Below, piece after piece: positions 1-11,381 of a DNA stretch of 62,000 nucleotides. Both the position numbers and the translations under genes were made by a program. The stretch spans positions 812,983,069 through 813,045,068 of the forward strand of contig NC_081414.1 of assembly GCF_030272615.1 (NCBI RefSeq), written 5' to 3'. How positions within the stretch are numbered: the stretch's first letter is position 1; every line of letters begins with the position of its first letter. The notes beneath the pieces were generated by a model, which saw only the letters and a program-made list of their open reading frames with translations, ran no database searches and was not told where the DNA came from. The stretch comes from Cryptomeria japonica (taxonomy: Eukaryota > Streptophyta > Pinopsida > Cupressales > Cupressaceae).

Positions 1-348
1 ACATGCCTCTTGAAGATTAATTCATCTCATAAAAGGCCAACATTGGGGAGATTTAGGATCCTGAAATGTAGATGGGGCTAGGGGGACCTATCTTGGGCCA
101 CCCTAAGAGGGTGGGATAGGGGTGTCACATCCCTATCCAAGGGGGATAGGGGCACCATGCCCTTGTCCTGCCCTATCTTGGGGCCCAAACAAGGTCTTGA
201 GGCTATCTCAAGGCTCAAACATGAAGGGGTCAATGGGTGAAAATGTAGAAATAGGTCCTGGTTGGGGAAGAAGATGTCATCGCCGAAGTGAGGACCTATA
301 ATGTGGTTAAAATTGCAAGAGGCACAATTTTATGAGACTACATTTGGG
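1..348. other. unclassified repeat-like sequence with G/C-rich inverted repeats
   Basis: No coding sequence is recognisable. Around 111-140 a GGATAGGG arm is followed by CCCTATCC, and similar words (GGGATAGGGG, CCCTATCTTGGGG) recur to about 190. The style resembles the G/C-type palindromes seen at 37.8-38.2 kb, but I cannot show that they are the same repeat. Confidence 0.3.
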
Positions 349-873
349 TGTTGATGTTGTGTTTTCATTATTAGAGAGTGGTGTATGTGCGAACAAACAA
401 ATTCATTATTAAGTGTGGTGTATTGAGAAGAGATTGGTGAAGGGCAGATAAATGAGCTTAACTAAAACTGTCATCAGGCATTAGCATATGCTAGCTTCGC
501 AGTTTATTCTTTCTAGATTGTAGTTCGATCATTATTATAAGGTAGTGAACCTGAGAGTTGGAGCCTTTTGGGTCATTGTAACTTGAAAAATGAGCTCTAG
601 GCAGTGTGTCTAAATCCATGTACATTCCCCATTATAATATTTACACATACTACTGCAGAGTATCATCTTATTGTGGGTAAGTTTCCACCATGGTTTTTCC
701 CTTAACCGATTTTTCCGTGTCAAAAATATTGTCGTTATGTGTATTTATATTATTGTTGTTATCTTTCTTTTTCATGTCGTTGATCAGATCTGAGATTGTG
801 CTTAATTGGTTTAAACCAATGCAAACTTATTAAACTTCCCCCCCTCTCAATTTTCCTTACTTGTTATTGCCAA
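349..873 (+). mobile_element. degenerate LTR remnant, plus strand
   Basis: The segment follows the right half of the LTR at 59117-60159. Both have a GTGGGTAAG stretch, a CCACCATGGTTTTTCCC box (about 685-705 here), and a C-run CTTCCCCCCCCTCTCAA near the end, followed by GCCAACA. The left boundary is chosen only from a TGTTG start and is weak. No clear target-site duplication was found. It lies just before the Gypsy integrase remnant, so it may be a solo LTR inserted in that element. Confidence 0.45.
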
Positions 874-923
874 CACATTAAGCCCAAGTTGTGGATTGTC
901 TTGCAGAACATCAGGAGTGAGTG

Positions 924-1160
924 AAGTCTATCTTTGATAAGAAGTAAAGATCAAGAGATTTCAAAGTTAGCGATCTCGTCCTTCTCTAGGATAAGAGATG
1001 TGAGCCAAAAGGAATGCATAAGAAATTTGAATCCTTGTGGACTGGTCCCTTTACAATCATTCAAAAGTGCGGAGAATCTAGTTATGTTTTAGCATATCAG
1101 AATGGTACCCCATTTTATTTACCCCACAATGGGCACCATCGCAAGTTGATAACTCAATGA
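924..1160 (+). pseudogene. Ty3/Gypsy integrase C-terminal fragment (broken)
   Basis: Reading from 924 gives 79 codons ending at TGA 1158-1160. The motifs GMHKKFESLWTGPF, GESSYVLAYQNG and LPHNGHHRKL are the usual ending of plant Gypsy polyproteins, where this chromodomain-like tail follows the integrase core and contacts DNA. Two stops interrupt it, a TAA at about 945 and a TAG at about 987 where the family normally has Trp in LLWDKR. The catalytic core, RT and gag are not in the window. What follows (palindrome array, then an ORF at 38657) may be the 3' part of the same element, now split by element C. Confidence 0.8.
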
Positions 1161-1505
1161 AGTTTCAAATACCTTTGTAAAGAATTGTATAGTTTTTCCT
1201 TTGAGTCTTTTGTCTTTTCTTTTCTTTTTGTTTTGTTTTAGTCCCTTGACTCTATGTCCTATTGGATTATCAGAAGGCACTAGAGATTTGAGGTTCTACA
1301 CCTTCGAAATCATTCTTGTGATCGATTAAGAAGATGTTCCCCAGTTAGAGCCAGCTGTTGTCCTCATTTTCATTTTTGTAAAAATAGGACAACCCCATTA
1401 ATTTTTCATAATTTGCCCTCTTTTCCTTCATAGTCAAGAAAGTGAGACATTTTGGTCATCTCACTTGTCATTGAATATGCATTATTCGGTGTTGGAATTA
1501 CCTCA
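1161..1505. other. non-coding spacer after Gypsy integrase
   Basis: Pyrimidine-rich and AT-rich sequence without a reading frame. It is probably the 3' untranslated part of the Gypsy element. No polypurine tract or LTR start could be placed with confidence. Confidence 0.4.
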
Positions 1506-2041
1506 TTAAGTTAAAATTTTGAAATTTTAACTTAAAAAATGATCTTCTGTGTTTTAGTGTAAAATCGGGTTTTAACTCCGATTTTGCATTCATTTGGGTT
1601 TATTAGTGTAAAATCGGGCTTTAACTCCGATTCTACACTTCATTATCAATTTAATTGTAAATCAGACCTAGAGGTCCGATTTACACCTTTTTGGCCATTC
1701 AAGTGCAAATTAGACCTATAGGTCCGATTTACATCATTAATATGTACAATTTGTATTTATGATTTTGAAGTTTGTTTTTTATCGAGTTTATTTTACTTTT
1801 CTTATTTCTCTATACTGACCCTATTTATCCTTATTGTTGTTTTGTTTGAAGAGGATTTTGGAGCGTATCAATTGGAGGAGCCTGATTTAGCAAAGTCAAT
1901 TTTGGTTTATCATGGTATGTATTATCTAAGATTTTGAGTTGCGTTATTCTCATGCCCTAGTTATCAGTTTGTATACCCAACACATATCAAGGGTTTCCTC
2001 GATATATGTTGGATTACAAATCTGATTTTTAACTTTAAAGT
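1506..2041. repeat. left part of phased palindrome array
   Basis: Imperfect inverted repeats follow one another at about 48-52 bp. The first, at 1506-1535, has perfect 14-bp arms. Others lie at 1561-1585 (AAAATCGG/CCGATTTT), 1605-1639, 1656-1685 (TGTAAATC/GATTTACA) and 1705-1732. A longer one spans about 1976-2011 and a short one (AACTTTAAAGTT) ends near 2041. Each has an A/T-rich or CTAG/CTATAG centre. The array is cut at 2100 by element C and resumes at 37781. Confidence 0.75.
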
Positions 2042-2100
2042 TATGTATCCTAGAGGTGACAGGACTAGTCTATCACACACCATGGAATGCTTCATGGTTG

Positions 2101-3261
2101 TGATAAACTTATAAGGCACTGAGAGGGGGGCTTGAATCAGTGCAAGCAAAAACAATATAAATCTGATCACCACTTTAACCAACTTGAAAGTCAATATGCA
2201 TGCAAGAAATATAACCACATAAACAAACACCCAATAAAGCATGCAACTCATAACACAATATTTTCATGTGGAAACCAAATGGGAAAAACCATGGTGGGAA
2301 TTAGTACCCACAAAGATCAACTATCCGCAATATAGAGATCTGACTAGTTAAGGTCTTACAATCACCCTGTTAGGGGTACACCTGGTTAAGAGAGACTTAG
2401 CTCAGTTAAGAGACATTATAATAAGGCCTGTTAGGAGCTACCTAGCTATGGTATTTCAAAACACAAGATAATGTGTCACCTGGTTAGAGGACTTAAAGCT
2501 TCGGACCTGTTAGGATCCTACCACACCCTGTTAGGAGTGACCTTGTTAGAGGATTTTATCTTGCTGCAACTGTTAGGGAACAACAAGTTTAACTGATCTA
2601 CATATAACACCTATGTGACTAATTATATCCACTTCAATTCTACTTATAACACTGACTAAACATCAATACAAAGCTTCACCTTCCACTGCACAATCAAATT
2701 CTCATTCCAGATCCTTCATTGATACAACATCACACAATATTCATGTTTTTATAGACAACTTTGTTAAGTCGGCTAATACCCTTGGAACAATTTCCTAGGT
2801 TCAATGTATCTGGTCAATCTTTCTCATTACACTTTACTCATATTGGCCACATAATTCATAAAATATTATGTCTATCGGTTTACCAATCTAAGTAACTCTA
2901 CTCTATCGGTTAACTGTTCTTCCTAGCTAACTGCTTAGTACATGATAACTCGCTCATTCCATTGAATCTGTTGATGTGGTTCCATTCATACACTCATGTC
3001 AATGTCATGAACATACATTGCAAACCACAATACTTAAATCTTTACTGATTGTCTATACCGGTGGCTTGAACATAGCATTGGTCCTATTTACCGGTTTGCT
3101 GTCATGTTTATTGGTTCACTGTTTAACTGCTTCCACTATAGGTTAGGCTTTACCTATTGGAATAAATGAATTAGATGACTAACAAAACATGGTTTCCATC
3201 ATTGGAAACACAAAACAAGTCATCAATCAACCTATTACATCATATCATCATCAAGCCAACA
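2101..3261 (-). repeat. 3' LTR of element C
   Basis: Begins TGATAAACTT and ends GCCAACA on the plus strand. It is followed at once by the complement of a polypurine tract. Near its left edge lies the hairpin element (2116-2143) common to the LTRs here. On the minus strand a TATAAAA-like promoter box lies at about 2745. The GGGAAAAACCATGGTGGGAA block near 2281-2300 matches the block shared by the other LTR families. Confidence 0.85.
2116..2143 (-). promoter_or_regulatory. U5 hairpin with C-rich loop (element C)
   Basis: GCACTGA at 2116-2122 pairs perfectly with TCAGTGC at 2137-2143 around a 14-nt loop that is G-rich on the plus strand and C-rich in the element's own sense. The same position is occupied by differently sequenced but still paired stems in the other LTR families. 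Confidence 0.65.
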
Positions 3262-3273
3262 ATATCCCCCTTT
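3262..3273 (-). promoter_or_regulatory. polypurine tract of element C
   Basis: ATATCCCCCTTT directly follows the LTR end, which in element sense is AAAGGGGGATAT. This is where plus-strand DNA synthesis is primed, and it marks 2101-3261 as the 3' LTR of a minus-strand element. Confidence 0.8.
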
Positions 3274-3508
3274 GGCATTGATGGCAACACTTAGGAAAAA
3301 TTTGTCAACTAGTGTCACATTACAAAAATTATGACTCAAATACATACATCCCCCTTAGAAATTACATGCTATTACAAATTTTTAACTGACCAATACTACT
3401 CCCCCTTTGACAACAATGACAAAGGTAAGCAAATACATCAAAAACATGAGCACAATATATCAAAATTTGCATTACCAAAATATATAGGAGTTCAAAAGTT
3501 TACAATAA

Positions 3509-6500
3509 TTACATTTTGAGAAAAATGTCTACAAAATTAGACTTCAAAACTTTCAAATCATTTTCCCAAGTCTCCAAAAGAGTAGATGTAATCTCTACAT
3601 GTGTTTGGATCTGGTATGTAGGTTCCTCCATAGCATCAAGTGTGCTCATCTTCGGTGTAGCCAAAATTGCCTTTGTTTCCTTATAACCTCTCTGCAAAAT
3701 TTGTAACTTGGGGACTAAGTGAGTTTGTAACTCCTACAATGATGATGTCCTCTTTACTTGCTCTACCTCATATGCATTAAGCTTCTATAGTATGCTAATA
3801 ACCGCTCTACCAAAAATAATGAAAATTTGCAAATAGTAAACAATATTTTACCTTTGCTCCATAATGCTTCCTTAATCTGCTCTAAGTTCATAGCAAGACC
3901 TACTCTATCTCTATCATTTTCCTTCATCAATTGTTCAATTCTCCTCTTTTTATATTCCTTTTCCACATTCTTGATAGAAGCCTCTTCAAGACTCTTCATC
4001 TGCTCACCTAATGATGTAACCAAATGTTCCAGTTTGTCAATAGGTGTAGGAAGACTGTCAATATCAGTCTATGGTAGTATACTGGAAAGTATATCTATTG
4101 CACTTTGAATAGTTTGAGCTTCTTTTCTCTTTTCTTTAATAATATTTTCATGTGCCTTAGATTGCATAGCAGATGCAATCTCCATCAGGTCAGTAGTACT
4201 TAGCATGTCCATATTGATTGGTCCTTGAATACTCACAGTGTCATGATCCTCATCATCATCAATTATCTTCTTTTATGTCAGTGACTAGGGTGTCACTTTC
4301 TGCTCTTGCTTCTCTTTCTACATTTCTTCTTCCTTCTGCATCTCTATATCCTTCTTCGGTGCTTTATTTTCTACATTCTTCTTTGTTTTCTCTTTATCTT
4401 TCTCCTCTTCCTTTTCCTTGTCCCTCACTGGTGGTGCAGTGGTTTGCACATATTCTATTTGTGTAATCAGTAGTGACTCTATCATTTCTTCATCTATCTT
4501 TTCTTCATCTTTCTTCTCTGTTTCTATTTTCTCTTCACCTGTATTGGTTGAAGTAGCCCCTGATAACATAGTCTCTTTATCAAGGATAATGATTGGATCT
4601 TTCTTAGCATCCATGTCAACAAAAACAATCTCATCCGGTATAATGCTATTAAAGTTCAAATTGTCAGGTAGATCTTATCCCTTTAATCTCTCTGGTTATT
4701 CTTCTTCTTTAGGAATAAGTCCTAAAAATTTCTTCAGAATTTTCTCAGCTTCAGCATGTACAGAATAAGATTCACCAACTAACAATCTTGTCAACCTTTC
4801 TTTGTAATAAATAATGCCCTTGTCTTAGAAATAATTTCTTGAATATCCTCCCTAGAGGTTTCCATTTGCAAGTGCATCAATACAAACTCAATTAATTATT
4901 TGTCCTGCTTTATAACAGTCTTCCATCTTGCTTCCAATTTATTATACAAAGAAACAGGAATCAAGCCTTGCAACTTAATCAATTCTTTATTATACTTTTT
5001 CATAAACCAAACAATGGTATCTTCAATTTTCATTTGCTCATCTTCACCAAAATTGTTATAGTGTCTCTTTACATCAGTCAAAATACCATACTTTCTTATT
5101 CTCTCCAAAATATTTTCAAGTGAGGTGAGTTTACTTACCAGTTTCTTTACAAATTTAATAGTAGGAGATCCAACCACTTTGGATTTCTTCCCATTGGATC
5201 TTATTTCCTTCTTTTCACCTTCATAATATGTATCTCTTCCTCAATAGTCTCAAGAGTCCTTTGTGCTTGTTGTTTCTTCCTTTTTCTAGTGGCTACTGGT
5301 GCTGGTAGCTTGATTTATTTACCCTTCCTTTGATTTGAATCTTAGGAGTAGGAGGGAGCTTCTCCCTGACAACTATACTCCTTATCTGTCTGTCGGTGGG
5401 TGTACTAGATGTTCCGGCCTTCTTAGCTTCAAACTTATCTCTTTCCTCATGAATCATTTCCTTAGTAAATCCCTATGAAACAACAAATTCTTCAACCTCT
5501 TTTCTAACTTTCTTAGCAATAACAAGTTTGGCCAACTCTGAATGTACCTTAATATATTTCTCTTTAAAGGTTCCAAACCTAGTTGCACTTGGATCTACCA
5601 GTGTAGATAGAAGATGATCAGCATAGGCAATCAAAAGATCAGCTTCTACCTCATAACCCATGGGCATCACCCATGATGTCCTAGGTTCTACTACCTATTT
5701 TACATGTGTCTATATCAACCATGAAATAGATAGAATCTTCATACCTTTTAACAACATTCTTTGGTATCCTTTGTCTAGCATGCATCCTCTTTTTTAAGTC
5801 TTTGAAATAAGCCCAAAATATCTTTGTGAAATCATTTCCAAGCATTTTAATGTTGTTCTTTATTTGTAACATCATCGGTGTATCCTTTGACCACTAAATA
5901 TCACTGATACTAAGAAAGAAGTTCTAGAAGTAGAAAAACAAACCAATGATCAGCTATCCAAACTTGAATTTCTATCTCTTATCCTTCTTGATAGATTCAA
6001 GGTTCAATACCAATTGGGTTCTCAAAGCTTCTACAAGATCATAGTTGACATTTTCCTTCAACATTCGGTAGGCTATGTGGATTGCAACTTCGGGAATGCT
6101 ATTTGTTTTTCTTGAGTGATAAACTTTGTGTCCAATGACCATAGATGCATACTTTACTTTAGGATCATCAATCTCATTTATTTTCATTGCATGACCATCC
6201 CATTTAGATTTTGTCAATCAAGTAACTTCATCCTTCGGGATTGTTCTCAACATAGGAACTTCATCGATTGCCCACAATTTAGTGACAACATGAATAGATT
6301 TCTTTGTAATCTTATGTGGTTGATCCAACCACATAAATGGATCATGTATCCTACTCAAAACATATATGATATGGTCTTCTTTAAATTCATCAAGAAAATT
6401 CATAGCATGATGAAAACCTTTATCAGTAATTGTTGGCTTGATGATGATTGTAATGAATGACTTCATATGTTGTCATTGATGGAACTTGTACACACACATA

Positions 6501-7776
6501 TGTTTACATTGACTATCGGTATTACTTCTAAAGACAACTTGTCTTGCAACCAATAATAGAAGTTTAAATTATGGTGATGTCAAACTGATACATGGTGTTA
6601 ACTGGTATATGCAGGAAATTACTTGACATCAACCCAAAGATCTAGTGGAGATTATCAGAGAAGAAATGGAGGACAATCAGTTTATATGTTGACATAGATT
6701 AATTCTAACTAGTATTGGTGTTCCAACTAGTATTTGTTGATTGTGTGATGAGTTATCACCGGTCGTGATGAGTTATCCTAGCCAACAAATTTTGGCAGTA
6801 ATTTGTAATGAGTTATGTTTGATTGTCCGGATACACGGCACCTAGGAAATTGTGATATAATTTCCAAGCCAACATAAAATCTAGATGTCTATATAATGGC
6901 ATTATGATGAACTATTTTGTATGATGAGAGAAGGAGATATGTTTGATGAAAGTGTTAAGATGCAAAATATGTTGGTAATGTTGTTTTGAGTGTGCAAAAG
7001 AGGATCTATTCAAGCAAGTTGTGCTACTTCTAGATCACACTACCTGTTGTTTTATAATCACTACAACAGTCAGATCCCCTAACCAAGTAAGTTCTAACAA
7101 GCTTCATTGTACAAATCCTCTAACCAGGTGATCCATTAGTTTTGATTCAGAAATCCTCTACCGAGGTTACTCCTAATAGGGTACTACCTTTAACAGGGTA
7201 TAGATTGTTATAGAGCTTTGGTATCTTTAACAAGATTCTCTCCTAGCAAAGCATTTTTGTAGACCTTAACTGACCAATTACCTATTACTGCAGATAGTTA
7301 ACTTGTGAGTCCCATCTCACCATGGGTTTTCCCATTTGGGTTTTCCATGTATAAACACTTGTGTTATGGTGGATGTTTTACTTATTGTGGATGCATTTAT
7401 ATCATTTTGGATTACATGCATAGTGTTTGGTAAATGTTAACTATATCTATCGATCAGTGTTTAAAGTAGTATTCTTTTTGGTGTCATTGATTCATCCCCC
7501 CTCTTGGTGCTTTATAAGTCTATCCATAAGCATTATGAATTGATCGTTTATCATTCCTTGTTCGTCACATAGTGTTTGGTATTGATTAAAGATTTCAAAA
7601 GTTCCTAAATCTCCTAGCTTGCAATGAATATAGGATCTAATATCTTCAACATGCAACACACCATAAGGTACACAGGATAGGGCTCTAGCTGGATCGGTTT
7701 CAATCGACTTATGTGGATGCCTCTTGAATTCCAGTTGAGGCCTTTCAATAACATCTACAAAGTGTGGTGTATCCAT
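3509..7776 (-). pseudogene. ORF2 protein of element C (unknown family), broken
   Basis: Fragments in several frames line up with the ORF2 proteins at 9924-11078, 15317-18534, 31322-34504 and 58059-59116. Read from the right they are the N-terminus MDTPHFVDV... to 7525, the block FLDEFKEDHIIYVLSRIH with DQPHKIT (6466-6218), the block KYASMVIGHKVYHSRKTN (6217-5972), RIPKNVVKRYEDSIYFMVD (5875-5681), MMPMGYEVEADLLIAYADHL (5670-5473), then a helical segment containing SLYNKLEAR (5177-4896), a Lys/Glu-rich stretch (4659-4318) and coiled-coil pieces to about 3509. Without the 1,057-bp solo LTR the span is about 3.2 kb, the same as the other copies. There are several stops and frameshifts. The function is unknown and no enzyme motif was seen. 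Confidence 0.65.
6468..7524 (+). mobile_element. solo LTR, plus strand, C-related
   Basis: It runs from TGTTGTCATTGATGG to a C-rich end followed by CTTTATAAGTCTATC, which is the element-sense form of the C-type LTR terminus. It splits ORF2 of element C between the motifs QFIMLMD and NFLDEF. A 4-bp direct repeat CATA lies on each side (6464-6467, 7525-7528); the exact right end is uncertain by a base or two. It carries a TATATAATGG promoter-like box at about 6890 and the CCATGGGTTTTCCC block near 7320. There is no internal region and no second LTR, so recombination between two LTRs probably removed the rest. Confidence 0.7.
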
Positions 7777-8275
7777 TAAAAAATATCAAACACAGAATTG
7801 GATCACAGAAGAATACCTTTCAACTTGTTTGCAGCTAGGGTTTCTAAACCAAATGCACTTTCATCGATTCACTTCTTCACAGATATCCTCAATCCATTAT
7901 CAAATTTACTAAGGCAATAATCAATAGCTCTTCAGTGCTTCAGTCACTCTTCAATGCTTCAATCCCTCTTCAATGCTTCAGTTGCTCTCCAAATTCTCTT
8001 GAGAATGCAAAGGTAACAAATGAAACTTGTAAAACACTTTTATTTACCTTTTACACACTGCATTAAATGCAATACCGATTGAACTTACCCTAATCACCAT
8101 TAAACCCTAAAACTTGTTACTGCTTCTCATAACACATCCAATATACTTGTTATATCACAAAAACTATTCATAACATCATAATTCATCAAGATATGCAAAT
8201 TTGACTTACTGTGCACCATATAGGGGGTCTGGAAAGGGATCTAACAATAAGCTCCCTCTAAGATTTATACACAAC

Positions 8276-8819
8276 TTATTTTGTCAGTGAGGGATTCTCC
8301 ACATTAGGTGAAGAATTAGAATATTCTAATGGTTTCTCCTCACTCTTCTTCCTCCAAATCTTGTTCATCTCAGCCCTAGTCTCTTCCACATCAACTTTCT
8401 TCTTACCTTTCTGGTCAACAAACTGATTAACTGATTTGATCATTTTTGCTCTGCAAACTTTGCAAGGTGTCTCATTTTGTGAAAATGAAAACAAGCCACT
8501 CCAGATGCCCTCTACGGTCTAGCATTGCATCTTCCAGTTCTTCTTCTATAATTCATAGCTACATGTCCATAGTTGTGATAGATTGAACAAGTCAAATTCT
8601 ATCTATACTCCATTTCATAAGGACTAAACTGATTCACATAAGGTCTCTGCCAAGTAGGGTTTCTCCAGTCATTAAAATATCTATGCCATTCACAATTAGG
8701 TCTTTGATTCATGTAAGATCTCTGATTTTTCATTCCAGACCTGCACTCAATATCTCTATGCCCGTGCTTGTTGCAATTATAGCAATAACCATTAAAAGTG
8801 CTAGGCATATATCCATCAT
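8276..8819 (-). pseudogene. ORF1 (Gag-like) of element C, zinc-knuckle half
   Basis: Minus-strand reading gives one canonical CCHC knuckle, CYNCNKHGHRDIEC, then a second region ETPCKVCRAK followed by EMNKIWRKKSEEK, which matches the end of ORF1 in element F (EINKTWKKKSEEES). Canonical knuckles bind RNA in Gag nucleocapsids. The N-terminal coiled-coil half is 17.6 kb away at 26470-27007, because element B landed inside this gene at 8820. The frame changes between 8599 and 8494, so the product is broken even apart from the insertion. Confidence 0.7.
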
Positions 8820-9895
8820 TGTTAGACACAATGTACCACTGAGAGGGGTGAATCAGTGGTTCTTAAACTTTTCCCTTTAACTGTCCTATGTGAGTATACC
8901 GGTTATCAGATATAACTCAATGTAGACTTACTAGTTAGTGGAGAGACTAATCACAAATGCATTCACACAAAAGGGATATCACATAAACACCAGCATATAC
9001 AAGGAAAACCCAAGATGGGAAAAACCTCGGTGAGAAATGCTGCTAGAGACTACTGCTCCAATCCAACCTCACAATGAATCTTTGATTATAGTGTTTAGGG
9101 CACTAACCCAAGGAGCTACAACCCTCGATTTTAGGGCACCAACCCAAGGAGCTACAACCCTTGCACCAAGCTATAACTCAGTGAATACAAAACATAATCA
9201 TTTACAAATTAATAACCTTGTTACAAATGGATTTTATAACTCTTCTGCAAATATCACTACTGGATATCTTGTCTAGTTTCACTGTCGGTTCTCTACCTCA
9301 CCCACTCATTGTTGCAATCTTATCTCTTGCTGCAACCTTATTGGTTCTGCCTCTTCTCCTCCTCTGTTGGTTCTCTCTGCTGGTTGTATCTTCTCTCAAA
9401 TGCTTTGCTTCTCTCCACCACCAGTCCTGATAACTCAGTCAGATATCTACCATCTGATTCTTATCAGTCCTCATCTTCCCTTCTCTGCAATCTGCTATGG
9501 CTCTTCTCTACCAGTTTAGTCACCACCAGTTTCCTCCTCTATCAGACTCAATGGCCGACTACCAATTGCCTCACTCCTACTAGTTGAACTCTTCAACCTA
9601 ATTCTCTCTCAAACTCAGTCTCTCCTCTGACTCTCGATGAGCACTTGACTGATTTTCACTCTTTTGCATTAGTAGAACTCTCTACTTCAGCAACCTGATC
9701 AATATCTTTCCCTCGTATATATATAGCCAAATTTTCCTACCAAGAGATGAGTTTGAACATGGCATGGTTAGGGTTTCTTCCACTGATCATGAGGCACATC
9801 GAATCCAATCAGATCTCATTCAATATGATCTCCAAGGCAACTATCTGCACATCACCACCATTCACATGCCTTCCAATACACGTTTTCTATTTTTA
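8820..9895 (-). repeat. truncated 3' LTR of element B
   Basis: Begins TGTTAGACACAATG and matches the B LTRs at 24052 and 27898, including the hairpin ACCACTGA/TCAGTGGT (8835-8842, 8853-8860) and the GGGAAAAACCTCGGTGAGAA block near 9018. It stops at TTTTCTATTTTTAAC, about halfway along, and passes straight into ORF2 sequence of family A at about 9896. Confidence 0.75.
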
Positions 9896-9923
9896 ACACT
9901 CTTTTCTTTCATTGAATTTGGCT

Positions 9924-11078
9924 TTAAATAGTTTCTCCACTACCAAATATTTCTTCCTTAGGTTCTCTGGGGGCTTCTAGAAGTGCTTTAGCATATGTTT
10001 CAATTATATGATCATCTGTTTCATAGCCCATCTTGGTTACCCAAACTATCCTGGGGATGACTGCTTCCATCCAAATTTCATCCTTCTTGATTATGAAGCA
10101 TATTTCATCTTTGTATTTGTTAACAATCTTTTGTGACAACCTAATTCTTTTCTTCATTTTGGTTTTTAATGCTTGAAAGAAGTCATGAATATTGTTTTCC
10201 TTGTTTTCTCCTATGTTATTGAATAGTTCTGTTAATTGTTTATCTACCGGTATATCATATCCAAGTTCTTTGTAGACTATACCGGGAACCTGTTTGGTTA
10301 TATGTAGCATCAGACATACTAACAAATTTCCAAACTTGAAAGTTCCTTTCTTATCCTTCTCAATCTTTCCAAGGTTGTCAATTAACTCATCCTTTAACCA
10401 CTCACATATATCAATCTTTGCATTATCTGTGACCATATCGTAAGCACTCTTAATGCATAAACATGAAACTAAATTGAGTCTATTTGCATGAGTAGCTTTA
10501 TACCCTAATATCATGCTGATAAATCTCACATTAATGTTTGTTACATCATTAAATGTTAGGGACCTTTTGTCGAATGTTACACCAGTTAGGTTTGTAACTA
10601 GGTCATTAGATACCTTCGTGGTTTTCTCTTGCCTTTTATCGGTGGTCGGTAACCTTGTGATAGCTTTCACAACTTCCTTAGTGATTTTGTGGACTACATC
10701 TAACCAAAAAAATTCACCATGTACCCTGCTTAAGACTATCCTAATCACATCCTTAGGGAATTCATGAATGCTAAGGATCTCCATAAATCCTAGGGTTTCA
10801 ATGGTCTTGTGTTCATCTTTTACATTGTCAGTTTTATCACATATCACAGTTTTAAATATGGTTTTAATCTCTTCATCCCCTAGTTCCTCAATGTTGTAGT
10901 GGATGTACATTCTGGGGTCTTCAACATAAACAACTCCCTTGGGAATTTGAGAAAAATCACCTAAGGTATCATCTTTCTTCGCTACCTCAGGAACTAACTG
11001 AAATACGGGCCTAGGTCTTTTTATCACTTCGACAATAGTAGGGTTTTCTATATATTCAATTGCAGAGGTGGATGCCAT
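9924..11078 (-). CDS. ORF2 protein, family A copy, N-terminal domain open, C-terminus lost
   Basis: I place the start at 11078 (MASTSAIEY) because the element D and F copies also begin with MA at this point; an in-frame ATG farther upstream at 11219 is less likely. The frame is open for 384 codons and is the best-preserved copy of the ORF2 N-terminal domain here. Conserved blocks in order are KGVVYVEDPRMYIHYNIEEL, IVLSRVHGEFFWLDVVHKIT, LTGVTFDKRSL, VRFISMILGYKA, GTFKFGNLLVCLMLHI, YDIPVDKQLTELF, RLSQKIVNKYKDEICFII and VTKMGYETDDHIIETYAKAL. No signal peptide or membrane segment is evident, and it is not a recognisable Gag, protease, integrase or RT. It ends by running into B sequence, so about 700 codons are missing. 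The role is unknown; by position it may help particle formation or target the complex. Confidence 0.7.
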   Translation of the reverse strand: MASTSAIEYIENPTIVEVIKRPRPVFQLVPEVAKKDDTLGDFSQIPKGVVYVEDPRMYIHYNIEELGDEEIKTIFKTVICDKTDNVKDEHKTIETLGFMEILSIHEFPKDVIRIVLSRVHGEFFWLDVVHKITKEVVKAITRLPTTDKRQEKTTKVSNDLVTNLTGVTFDKRSLTFNDVTNINVRFISMILGYKATHANRLNLVSCLCIKSAYDMVTDNAKIDICEWLKDELIDNLGKIEKDKKGTFKFGNLLVCLMLHITKQVPGIVYKELGYDIPVDKQLTELFNNIGENKENNIHDFFQALKTKMKKRIRLSQKIVNKYKDEICFIIKKDEIWMEAVIPRIVWVTKMGYETDDHIIETYAKALLEAPREPKEEIFGSGETI

Positions 11079-11381
11079 GATTAAATAACTTTTACTACCT
11101 TTAGGATGGATGATTGCTTGGAGTGTTCTTGCCTCTTGCTCGAAATGCCTTAGCTCAAAATCTTCGCGCTCTTCGTAGGTTACAAATCTCGGTGAAATGG
11201 AATGGAGCCAAAACCTCAATTTTATAGTGTCTTTTTGCCATCTACCACATTAAATGCATGCCAGCTAAGTATTCTCTTAGCATTGTCTGTCGGTAAAAAG
11301 TAATTTTCAACTTCTTATCTCTAACCGAGGGAATAATAGCACATGTGTCATTAGATTCCCAAACCCTCAAGGAAACTTTCT

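Noticed and set aside
3827-4768. Plus-strand open frames over ORF2 of element C
   Set aside because: Ser/Leu/Phe-rich translations of the opposite strand of Lys/Glu-rich coding sequence; no matching family and the minus strand explains them.
8815-8819. ATCAT as target duplication of element B
   Set aside because: The right end of B is eroded and no matching pentamer was found near 26320.
8683-9587. Plus-strand frames in the truncated B LTR, and similar ones at 28470-28768 and 24378-24731
   Set aside because: They lie in LTR sequence, are pyrimidine-rich and recur only because the LTR recurs.
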